Below are positions 30,218-40,300 of a stretch of DNA of 64,000 bases, one piece after another. Made by a program: the position numbers and the translations under genes. Location: NCBI RefSeq assembly GCF_900660575.1, contig NZ_LR215008.1:310001-374000 (forward strand), written 5' to 3'. The stretch's first letter is position 1. Every line of letters begins with the position of its first letter. Below the pieces are notes generated by a model that saw only the letters and a list, made by a program, of their open reading frames with translations, was not told where the DNA came from and ran no database searches. This stretch comes from Mycoplasmopsis pulmonis (lineage in GTDB: Bacteria > Bacillota_I > Bacilli_A > Mycoplasmatales > Metamycoplasmataceae).

Positions 30218-31511
30218 CAATAAACTGGGACAAAAAAATAAAAAACACTTTTTAAAATATACTTTAAATAGGAGTGTTTATGAAACAACTAAAACCAGAA
30301 CAATGAAAGAAATGATTTTCATTATATGAAGAATTTTATGATGGAAAAATTAATATAAAAAAATATATATTTTTAGTAAACAAAAATATTGGTAAAGATT
30401 GAAAAAATACATATGTAAAATCTTGATTTTTCAAAAAATATTCTGCTTTTCAAAAAGATGAACAATCTTTAATTTCACAAACTGGCAAATCTACAGCTAA
30501 CAAAAAAAATAACGGTAGACCACCAAAAAGAAAAGAAGTTAATGAATATACAAGAGAAGAATTAGAAGAGATTGTTAAAATTTATAGAATAATTTTTGAT
30601 GACATTAGTGAAAAAGAAATTCGAAAAAAAATTAAAGAACATAAAGATAAAGAAAAAATATTAACTAAAATTTCATGAAAAGAATTTCTCTTTTCAAAAT
30701 CAACATATTATTCTTGAAAAAAACCTAAACTTGCAGAGCCGAAAAAAGATCAAGAAATTGAAGAAATTATTAGAAAATCATTTCATGAAAACAAAGGTAT
30801 ATTTGGTAGAAAAAGATTAGAAATTTATATTCAAAATAAATATAAAAGGTATATAAACTATCGAAAAATAGGTAGAATTTTGCTTAAATTAAATCTTTTT
30901 TGCAAAATTAGAAGAGCAAAAAGAAAAAATGAAATTAAAAATCTTAATACTAAATATCAAAATCTAATTCAAAGAGACTACAATGGCAAATTTAACAACA
31001 TAGTTGCCACTGATGTAACTTATATTCCAAGCCCCAAAGATGCAATTAACAATCATGTTTATTTATCGATTGCAATTCATCATCAAAGCAAGAAAATAAT
31101 TAATTGAAATCTAAGTAAAAGAAATGATGTTAAGTTAGTTTTAGATCATATTTCTAAAATCAAATTTGATAAAGAGTGAATAATTCACTCAGATCATGGA
31201 AGTCAATATTCATCAAATCAGTATAGTGAAATTATTAAAGAAAACAATGGGATAATTTCAATGAGTAGAATCGCAAATTCACTTGATAATCGAGAAGCAG
31301 AATATTTCTTTTCAAATATCAAAAGTGAGTGCTTAAATGATCTAAAAATTTCAAAATTATCATTCAAAGAATTGCAAGAAATTATTCAAAATTATATTGA
31401 CTGATACAATAATGAAAGATTACAATCAATCTTAGAATGAAAAACACCTCAACAAAGCTGAGATGTTCTAAGTGTTTTTTAAATAGTCACTTTTTTTGTC
31501 CTAGTTTACAA
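30218..31511 (+). mobile_element. IS3-family insertion sequence, copy 2, with target duplication
   Basis: The element proper is 30221-31508, 1,288 bp, the same length as copy 1 and with identical terminal repeats, flanked by the 3-bp duplication CAA (30218-30220 and 31509-31511). The only difference from copy 1 that I found by eye is G at 30872 against A at 20231. Both copies point the same way 10.6 kb apart, so recombination between them would delete essential genes rather than invert them. Confidence 0.95.
30280..31482 (+). CDS. IS3-family DDE transposase, single frame (copy 2)
   Basis: 400 aa, identical to the copy-1 protein except Gly198 in place of Asp198, within the YRKIxRIL stretch before the catalytic core. 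All three catalytic acids and the ribosome site are intact. Which allele is ancestral, and whether the change affects activity, cannot be decided here. Confidence 0.95.
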
Positions 31512-34228
31512 GGTGCATTTTTTATTTTAAAAAAAGCTAACCTTATCTCTCAAGAGTACAAACTAGAAGAGGCTAGTTTTGAACATTTATATAAAGAAAT
31601 TCAAGATTCTTTAAATTCTATATCTTCAATTGCTGTAAAAGATCAAGCTTTATTTCTTAGAAATAAACTTCCTTCTGAAGTTTTAAATGGTGAGTTAAAT
31701 TTAGATAACATTGATGTTTTTACAACTGCTGGGGATAAATATCAAAATGAAAAATTTGACATTACTTTTGAAATTGTTGAACAAGAAAACAAGGCTCATT
31801 TAAATGACTTTGAAGCCAAATTAAATGTAAAAGTTTCTTTAAGTTATAGAAATAGCAATCCTTCAGTTAAAAGATCTAAGATTTTAAATCTATCTAATTT
31901 AAAAAACATTGACACTAGAGTTCAAGACTATGTAAATTCTATAAGTACTATAAATTTAAAAGATGGAAAAAATCAAATAAAAAATAAACTTGCCTCTGAA
32001 ATTACTAATGAAGATTTAAAAATTTCAAATTTTGTATTTCTAAAAAATGATCAAGCAATTTTTAATGAAAAAGATTATTCATTAGAAATTGAAAAAGCTA
32101 ATGTAGCAAATTCTCACTCTGACACTGAAGGTTCAATTTATGTAAATGTTAAATTGACAAAAGGTAAAATTACAAAAATTTCAAAAAATCCAATCCAAAT
32201 TAGTGGCTTCAAAAAAATCACTACATTACTAGAAGAAAAAGCTAATTCTATTACAAAAATTGAACTAACTGAAAACAACATTATTTCTAAATTTCTTCCT
32301 TCTGAAATTACAAATGAAGACTTAAATCAAAATGACAATTTAAAAGCTTTTATTGAAGAAAATAAAGAATATGACACATCAAAATATCCAATTCATTTTT
32401 CAATTCCCTTTGAAGAACAATACTACAACAATGAAACAGGAACTTTAAAAGTTGTTGTTACTGTTTCTAGTGATAATATAACAATAAAAAGAAGTGAATT
32501 AATAGAGATAAGCGGACTAAAAACTTCTTCAGAAAAAATTAGAGAAAATTTATTAAATCTTAGTAAGATTTTATTTAATCAAGCAAATAGAGATCTAGCA
32601 AAAAAACTGCCTTCTGAAATTACAAATGATGATTTAAAAATTGATAAATTAAATGTTCTTAATGACAATGATTTAAATTACAAAAAAGCTCAATTTCTTT
32701 CATTTGAAATAGCAAAAGATGAAGAAGATTATTTAGATGATTTAGAGGGGTTTTTAAAGGTAAAACTAACTTATACTGAAGGGTCTTTAAAAGATGAAAA
32801 AGTTTTAGTTTTAAAAGATTTATCAAAAATAATTGATAGAGTAGAAGTTGATTGAGTAGATGCAACAATAAAAAAAGAAGAAACTAAAGCATCATCAATA
32901 GTTCAAGAAAACTTAACTCATGAAGATGATGAAAATGTTAATAAAAATTTAAATATAACTTTTGGCCAAACAACAAAAGAATTAACAGAAAAATATAATG
33001 TTAGTGTTTTATTAAAAGATGAAAATGACATTCAAGGTGAACTAGTATTAAATGTTCAATTAACTAATAAAAATAACCCTAACAAAACAAGTTCAACTCA
33101 AAAAATTATCTCTGGTTTTAAAAGCTTTCAAATGCTTAACTCATCATTGACGCCAGTTTCATTTGATTACAAAATCAATGATGTAGTTAAAAATATTTTT
33201 ACACTTCAAACAAAAGATTATTCATCAATTGAGTTAAAAAAATACATTAAATATGCTCAACAAAAAGGTGATAAAGTAATTGATGATTTAGCAAATAAAA
33301 TCTATTCTTTTTTAGGTGAAAACTTAACAAATAAAATTTCATATTACAATAAATTTAAATTAGTAGGTAATGACTATGACTATGAAAAATTTGGTATACC
33401 TTGAAATGGAATTTTTGAATCAATCAACTTTAAAAAATTAGGATTTTTTAAAGACAAAGATGATTTATTAGAAACTATAAAAAATGAAATAAAAACTTTT
33501 ATTTTATTTGAACCTAAAGAAATGTCAAATAAAACTAGTGTTTATAGTCCAACAAGATTATTAAATGAATTTAATTCAAAAATAACTACTCAAGGAAAAA
33601 TTGATTTATTAAAACAATTTTTTGATTTTGAACTTCCAAATGGATATCAATTTAAAGATGAATTACTTACATTAGATTTAGTCAATTTTGCTAATTACAA
33701 TGAGCCTTCAGAAATTAGTGATTTAAATTTATCTTTTAAATTAAAATCACAAGAAGGAAAAGAAATATTTAAAACATATACATTAAAATTCTTTAACTTT
33801 TTAGTTGACAAACAAGAAAAATTAACTGATCAAAATGTTGATCTTATTTTGCTTGAAAAAATTAGTGGAAAAGAAATTAGTTGAAAAAATGATCTTAAAT
33901 CTAATTTAAAATATATATCTTTTTCTAAAGATCAAATCTCACAAAAAAACAATCATACTTTCTATAAAATAAGTGAGTCAAATTGATCAATGAGACATGA
34001 CAATTTAATCCTAAACTTAATCATAAAAGATCATGCACTATGAGTTGGTATTGAACTTGAATTTAGCATTGAAAATTCAATGATAAAAACAAAAATAATA
34101 TCTAGAAAATTCACTTATTCAAATCTTAATAAAACTGAAGAAGAAATTAAATGAAGTGATCTTGATCAAACATCAGAAAATTTAAAATTCAATATTGACG
34201 GATTCTTATTTAAAAGATCTCAAATAAA

Positions 34229-35125
34229 CTAATTTTTAATACCTAATAAAATATATAAAATTATCCTCTTAATTCTACTTGAGGTATATCTTTTGCTATT
34301 AACTTTATCAACAAAATCATCATAGCTTTTTTCATTTATATGTTTTTTAAAAAGATTTTCAATTCCTTCACTTACTAGCTTGAATTGACGAAGTTCTTGA
34401 GCTGTTTTATTAAAAATTATTGTTTGAAAATCAAAGTATAAATCTTCAATTCTTATGGGCTTTTTTTCAAAGATCATTGGTGTATATTTTGATACATCTT
34501 TGCCTTCAAAAATCATCTTTCTAATCAAAGTTGAACTAGCATATTTTCCACTTGGTTTATCTGATTTATAATCATTTGTTCTTGTATGACAAAAAGCTGT
34601 GATTTTATAGTTATTAAAGATAATTTGTTTTACATACTCAAAGCCTAAAATATCATTGGGCATTTGAAAATATTTTCCAGTTATTTTTTGACTTGCTAAA
34701 CTTGAGGCTTTTGGAAATGAAAGGCCTTTTTTTAAATTTTCTTTTAAAAATAATTGATATTGACTTTTATTATCTTTAATAATTTTTGCAATGTTTATAA
34801 ACTCATTTATATCATTTGTTTCAGAGCCAAAAATAAGCTTATCAATTTGGAGTGAATTTATTTTTGCAAGAGCTCCTTTTGCAAAAATATGTGCAGCTTG
34901 ACTTGCATATTCAAATTCTAATTCATGAACATAATCAGCTCCATATTCAAGAGCAATTTTTTTTCTCTTTTCAAAACTAGCAATTGCAATTTCTCCTCTT
35001 TGGACATAATTGCCTGAAAGAATTATGTGAATTTTTTCTCCAGGAAATTTTTCTTTTACATAATTGATTTGATAAATATGTCCATTGTGAAAAGGGTTGT
35101 ATTCTGCAATAATTGCAATTGCCAT
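34229..35125 (-). CDS. tmcAL: tRNA(Met) cytidine acetate ligase TmcAL, short form
   Basis: Forms N4-acetylcytidine at the wobble base of elongator tRNA-Met using acetate and ATP. The nucleotidyltransferase fold starts IIAEYNPFHNGHIYQI with the HxGH-type motif, followed by LSGNYVQRGE and later SSTLIRKMI. The protein is 298 aa; the Bacillus homologue is about 415. It stops after KRYTSSRIKRIILYILLGI, so the C-terminal domain is missing. The last 4 bases overlap the convergent repeat-protein gene. SD AAGGAG lies ahead of the ATG. Confidence 0.88.
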   Translation of the reverse strand: MAIAIIAEYNPFHNGHIYQINYVKEKFPGEKIHIILSGNYVQRGEIAIASFEKRKKIALEYGADYVHELEFEYASQAAHIFAKGALAKINSLQIDKLIFGSETNDINEFINIAKIIKDNKSQYQLFLKENLKKGLSFPKASSLASQKITGKYFQMPNDILGFEYVKQIIFNNYKITAFCHTRTNDYKSDKPSGKYASSTLIRKMIFEGKDVSKYTPMIFEKKPIRIEDLYFDFQTIIFNKTAQELRQFKLVSEGIENLFKKHINEKSYDDFVDKVNSKRYTSSRIKRIILYILLGIKN

Positions 35126-35231
35126 TTTACTCCTTAAAGTTACTACTAAAATTAATAATTATTTATAATTTTACTATCTTAAATTTAAAATTTATTTAAT
35201 CATACTTTAGTTACTTATCTAAGGAGATTTT

Positions 35232-36068
35232 ATGCCTGAATTACCAGAGGTTAGAGTTGTTTGCAAATCATTAAATGAAAAAGTTCAAAATTTAGTTTTT
35301 AAAAAAGTTGAGATTTTTAATCCCAAACTTTTTAAAGAATATGACCCTTCTTATTTTCAAGAATTTTTAATAGGTGAAAAAATTTTGAAAATTTCTAATT
35401 TAGGTAAAAATATCATTTACTTTTTAACAAACAACAAGATTATGCTCTCTCATTTAAGAATGGAGGGTAAATATAGCTTTTATGAACAAAAACCCAAAGA
35501 AACTCTAAAACACATCCAAGCTATTTTTTACTTTGAAAATGGCTCTGAACTTCACTATCGAGAATCACGACCTTTTGGAACTTTTCATATTCGATATTTA
35601 AACAATTATTTAAAAATAGATCCTCTTGCAAAAGTTGCTCAAAGCCCTGGTGAAATTGACTTTGAAACTTTTTATAATAGACTAAGCAAAAAAGCACTAG
35701 CAATTAAACCGACCTTATTGGATCAAAGCATTGTTTCGGGAATCGGAAATATCTATGCTGATGAAATTCTTTTTGCTTCAAAAATTCATCCAGCAACTCC
35801 AAGTAACTTATTATCAAAAGATAAGGTAAAAGAGATTTTAAAAAATGCTATTGAAATTCTTGATAAATCCACAGAACTAGGAGGTTCAACAATAAATTCA
35901 TATGAATCACTAAATAAAAAAGAAGGTCAGTATCAAAACTTTTTAAAAGTTCATACTAAAAAAGGCGAGTTTTGCATCAAATGTTCTAGCAAAATTGAAA
36001 AAATTAAATTTAAAGGCAGAGGAACTTATTTTTGTCCAACTTGTCAAAAACAAAAAGATTTTATTTAA
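35232..36068 (+). CDS. mutM: Formamidopyrimidine-DNA glycosylase
   Basis: Removes 8-oxoguanine and formamidopyrimidines from DNA and nicks the backbone (278 aa). The N-terminal PELPEV supplies the catalytic Pro1 and Glu2 after Met removal; LSHLRMEGKY contributes Lys, and the H2TH region contains LLDQSIVSGIGNIYADEILF. The C-terminal zinc finger is complete (CIKCSSKIEK...CPTC). AAGGAG lies ahead of the ATG. Confidence 0.97.
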   Translation: MPELPEVRVVCKSLNEKVQNLVFKKVEIFNPKLFKEYDPSYFQEFLIGEKILKISNLGKNIIYFLTNNKIMLSHLRMEGKYSFYEQKPKETLKHIQAIFYFENGSELHYRESRPFGTFHIRYLNNYLKIDPLAKVAQSPGEIDFETFYNRLSKKALAIKPTLLDQSIVSGIGNIYADEILFASKIHPATPSNLLSKDKVKEILKNAIEILDKSTELGGSTINSYESLNKKEGQYQNFLKVHTKKGEFCIKCSSKIEKIKFKGRGTYFCPTCQKQKDFI

Positions 36069-36105
36069 TTTTTAAATTTAAAACAAGGCATAATTAAAAA
36101 AGCCA

Positions 36106-36471
36106 ATGGAATATAAAAATTTAAAAAATATTATTATAGAGAGAATAAAACAAAAAAGATTTTATATGAAAAAAATCCTTAGCGAAAGCAAGGATCATGT
36201 TTTAATTGCACTTTATGGCTATGCTGCACAAGATATAGTTATTTTTTTAAACATTTTAAATGAAGGCAAGCTTAACATTGATCTTGATGAGCTTGAAAAT
36301 TTAGTAACAAAAGTTTATGTTTCGACATTTAAAGAACAAGGCAATTTAAGAAAAGATAATTTAAAAAATTTAGTCCAAGAACTTGAGCAAAAAATAGATC
36401 CTATAATCGAGCAAATCTATGAAAATTTAAAAGGTGAAAAAAACACTCATTTAGAACAAACTAGCAATTAA
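36106..36471 (+). CDS. Hypothetical protein, 121 aa
   Basis: A small, all-helical-looking cytoplasmic protein (MEYKNLKNIIIERIKQKRF...) with alternating charged and hydrophobic residues and no signal or membrane helix. It lies 37 bases after mutM and before azoR in the same direction. CATAAT ends 11 bases before the ATG and no ribosome site is seen, so it may be leaderless. Family not recognised. Confidence 0.6.
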   Translation: MEYKNLKNIIIERIKQKRFYMKKILSESKDHVLIALYGYAAQDIVIFLNILNEGKLNIDLDELENLVTKVYVSTFKEQGNLRKDNLKNLVQELEQKIDPIIEQIYENLKGEKNTHLEQTSN

Positions 36472-36494
36472 AAAATCTAAATATAAATATAATG

Positions 36495-36500
36495 TATAAT
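36495..36500 (+). promoter_or_regulatory. Promoter of the azoreductase gene
   Basis: TATAAT placing the transcript start near 36507. This limits the 5' leader to about 43 bases before the inferred ATC start. Confidence 0.5.
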
Positions 36501-36549
36501 TAAAAACATATTATTTTATACATTCAAAAAACTAAGAATAGAGGGCAAA

Positions 36550-37146
36550 ATCGCAAAAGTTTTAGTAATCAAAACATCTATGATGGGTGCAAATTCAATT
36601 TCAAATGTACTTAACGATAAATTTATGGAATACTATAAAGAAAAAAATCCAAATGATGAGTTTATTTATATGAACTTAAATGATGAAAAAATGGCAAGTA
36701 TTACAATGACATCACACAACATGAAAGAATACTTTGTAGCTGAATATTCAGATAAATACATCAATCAATTAAAAAAAGTAGACAAAGTTGTTATGTCAGT
36801 TCCAATGACAAACTTCAATGTTAATGCTGTGACAAAAAATTATTTAGATCACATTTCAGTAGCTGATAAAACATTTAGTTATAAATATTCAAAAAAAGGT
36901 GAAGCTATTGGTCTTTTAGATCATTTATCAGTTCAAATTTTAACAACTCAAGGAGCTCCTTTAGGTTGATATCCTTGAGGTAACCACTCAGAATATTTAA
37001 AAGGACACTGAAGATTTTTGGGTGCCAAAGTTGCAGATCACATTTTAGTAGATAGTGTTAAAATAGGAGAAAATTCTAAAAAAACTCCTCAAGAAATCAT
37101 TGAAAAATTTGATGGTGAAATAAAAAAAGCTGCTTATAGTTTTTAA
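36550..37146 (+). CDS. azoR: FMN-dependent NADH-azoreductase, apparent ATC start
   Basis: Flavodoxin-like quinone/azo reductase using FMN and NADH (198 aa if begun at the ATC). The first strand KVLVIKTSMMGANSISN, the SVPMTNFNVNAVTKNYLDH block and the TTQGAP segment are typical. The first in-frame ATG (36580) would remove the whole first beta strand that holds FMN. Homologues begin Met-Ala-Lys-Val; here the same position is ATC-GCA-AAA-GTT, with GAGGG 5 bases upstream. It is therefore either a real AUC start or a mutated start codon. Confidence 0.85.
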
Positions 37147-37163
37147 GATTTTCATTACAATAG

Positions 37164-37202
37164 ATAAAAAACTGCTTGCAATTTGTAAGTGGTTTTTTTA
37201 CT
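37164..37202 (+). terminator. Terminator of azoR
   Basis: A 12-bp stem with some G-U pairs (AAAACTGCTTGC with GTAAGTGGTTTT), 5-base loop and a long U run, 18 bases after the azoR stop. Confidence 0.8.
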
Positions 37203-37208
37203 TTGATT

Positions 37209-37214
37209 TATAAT
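37209..37214 (+). promoter_or_regulatory. Promoter of the giant SGNH protein gene
   Basis: TATAAT about 90 bases before the start codon; the AGGAG ribosome site is at 37293-37297. Confidence 0.45.
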
Positions 37215-37303
37215 ATAACACTAAGTTTTAAAAACCAATTTTCTAGTAAAAATGGTAAAATTTAACTGCCTTATTTTAATTCTAAAAAGCTTAGGAGTTT
37301 GTT

Positions 37304-40300
37304 ATGAAAATGAAAAATAAAATTCTAATTGGTTTGGGTCTTGCTAGTTGAGCCGGTATTATTACTACCTCTGCAATTTTACTTCCAAAAATTGGTAAAG
37401 GAAAAGATGTAGCTGTTGTAGATAATAAAAACAAAGATAGTGAAACTTCATCAGGATCTGTTTCAGATGATTTTGATAAAAACACAAAACATAGCCCTGA
37501 TGATAAAAAAGCGAACCAAAACAAAGATAAAAAATCTAGTCAATCTAGAAGCTCAGAGTCAGATTTAGAAAACAAAAATAATTCAGAGAATAATTTCGAC
37601 AGTGGTTTTATTGATAATAACAGCACTTTATCAAATGATAAGCGTTTAATAAAAGACAAAATTAGATTTGTCACTTTTGGTGATTCAATTGCAGCTGGTT
37701 TTAATGCAAAAATGCTTGATTATGTTCCTGGTGAATATGATCCTAATACAAAGCAAATAACTGGACTAAGTTATTCATCTTATATAGCAGACTACATTAA
37801 TGATCTTGATCCAAACAAGCTAGAGAGTTTTAAAAACTTTGCTTTTTCAGGAACAACTCTAAAAGATTGAAATGATTATTTTAATAATAAAGATACAATA
37901 TTTTTTAACTCAACTAAAAGCGAAGATCTAAGTCAAAGAGAAGATTTTTTAAAACGACTTACAAACTCTAATTTATTACTTTTAAATTTAGGTGCAAATG
38001 ACTTTATGTCACTTGCTTTTGAAAAGTTTAAAGAAAAAGATGTTCTTTCACTTCTTATGAAAAAAGACGCTAGCACAAATGATTTAATTGGTGTTTTTTT
38101 ACCTATTCTTTCAAGTATTAGACACGAAATGGGTATTAGATATAAAGAACTTATTAGTCACATTAGAAAATATAATAAAAATGTAACAATTAATTTAATT
38201 GGTTATCCAATGCCTGCTCTTAAGCTTTTTAATATGGTTAATAAACTATTGGGAGAGAGTGTAAAAATTGGTAATGATACACTATTGGGATTTCTTTTAA
38301 ATTTCATTAATTCAAGCATTAAAGATCAAGTTGATTTATATGAAAATGTAAACTTTGTTAATGCCTATGATGATCCATTGTGATTAAAACACAAAAATGA
38401 TTTTACAGATGTAGCCTTTGATATTCACCCAAATGAAATTGGTTATAAAAAAATGGCTCAAGAGATCTTTTTGAAATTAGCAATTGACATTTCAAAATAT
38501 AACAACCCTAGTGAAATAAATTCATCTTGAAATGCAAATTATTTAAGTTATGATCACGGAAAATTTTCAAGATTATTTGAATTTAAAAATAAAAAAGACA
38601 GTGAAATTATTACTACTGTTTTAGGAGTTAATAATTCAGCTCTTTTTTCAAAAAATGACAAAAGAATTGCTCTTTATGAGTCTAAATTTAACACAGATAA
38701 TTACTCAGAAATTCTTTTTAGATATAGTGATATTTTCAAAACACTTTCTAAATCAGCTGTTGAATTTATTATAAATTCTTCTATATTTAAAACACTTGAT
38801 CCAGAGGAAGATTTAAAGAAATTCTTGTTTGCAAACAATGAAGCTAATTATCAAAAACTTTTTGAAATTCTAACAAAATCAAGATTTGTTCACAACATTA
38901 TCAATAGATCAATTAGAGACACTTTAACTCTCGATTTAGATAATAATGGACAAGCTGGTATTCAAGAAATTGAACTTTCACATTTGATGACAATATTCAA
39001 AAAAGAAATTTCAAATTTAGATAACTATCTAGGTTTATTAAGAGAGTTTTCATCAAGCAGTTTTTATGTTGATCCTGAAACAAACTTATCTTTTAAAGAC
39101 ATAATTAAAAAAATCCTAAAAAACTTCTTACAAAAAAGTGAATTAAAAACAACTTTAATTTCAAAATTCACTGGTGCTTTTATACAAAATAAAATTCTAT
39201 CTCACAACCTAAGTGAATTGGTTTTAAGAATTGTTTCAGGGGAAAAAACTTTTGCATTAATAGAAAAACTTATTGATGATATTTTTGATAACAAAGCTGT
39301 TTATCAAAAAGTTGAAAAAATTGAAGATTTCTTGTTTGCTTTTGTTAACACAAATGAAAAAGCAATTACTGATTTTGTAAGATTTGTTTTAAATGAATTA
39401 GTTGCAAAACCAGAAAACTTTAAAGCACTTGTTTCTTTTGGAATTAGCCAATTTTTAAACTCATCAAATGAGGTTATTTCAACTCAAACAAGCCAAGCAT
39501 TTTATGAAGTTTCTAAAACTTTAGTCAACATTGTAGACACAGAAGAATTACTTGAAAAAGTCCTTAAAAATTTCATTGAGGAAATTAAAAGCTCTGCTCA
39601 ATTAAAATTATCAAATCCTAAAGAATTTAATCTTATTGAAAAACTTCAAAAATCAATTATTTCAACATTTGGATTTACAAATGATTTAGGTTGATCATTC
39701 TTAAAGCAAGTTGTTAAATCTAAATCTCTTTCATCAGTGGAACAAAGAGATAAATTTACAAGTAGTTTAAAAGAAGTTGTTTCATTTGTTTTTAAAAGTG
39801 AAAACGTTAAAAATAAGTTAATTAGCTCAGCTGGAACTTATCTTTCAAATATTGAATTATTTAAAGAAAATAGTGATGTTTTTAAAGGAATATTTTCACA
39901 TATTTTAAACTTTGAAAAAACACCTGAATTGTTAAATAAAATAATTGATTATGTAATTAATTCATGAGAATCAATTGATCAATATAATGATGCATTTGAA
40001 TTTGTGCTTAACTTTTTAAAAACAAATTCATCATGATTTAAAACTTATGTAAAAGATATTTTTTCATCAGTGGTTAACTCAGAAATTCAATATGCAAATA
40101 TCTTAACAAGCAAACTTAATAAGTTAGCTTCTCAAGCTGGTTTTGAACTTACAAACTCAAGTGTTGAATCAATTAAAAACATTTTTACTAACACACTAAA
40201 AATTATTGCAGATTCAAATACAATAGATGCTTTAGTTGATACTTTTGTAAATTCAAAAACTCTATTAGAAATTGATAAAAAAAACTTTATAGCATCATTA

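Larger units (their letters stand above)
29888..34232 (+). pseudogene. Membrane-anchored repeat surface protein (Lipoprotein_17-like domains) interrupted by an IS
   Basis: Without the IS and one CAA duplication the frame is continuous for 1,017 aa. It has an uncleaved-looking N-terminal hydrophobic anchor (no Cys lipobox), then at least four repeats of about 95-120 residues. Each repeat carries the block LPSEITNEDL or a close variant (LPSEV, LASEI), typical of the mycoplasma lipoprotein-associated repeat domain, followed by a long unique C-terminal part. The IS cut follows residue 111, and its first bases (TAA) give an immediate stop. The downstream 900 residues have no good start. The start is TTG, supported by a perfect Shine-Dalgarno. 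Confidence 0.82.

Noticed and set aside
31437-31545. Possible start inside the IS right end giving a hybrid N-terminus for the downstream half of the repeat protein
   Set aside because: The start would be a TTG without ribosome site, and the first residues are just another frame of the transposase and inverted repeat; it is more likely an untranslated remnant.
36580-36582. ATG as azoreductase start
   Set aside because: It would remove the first beta strand that all family members need for FMN binding, and no ribosome site precedes it.
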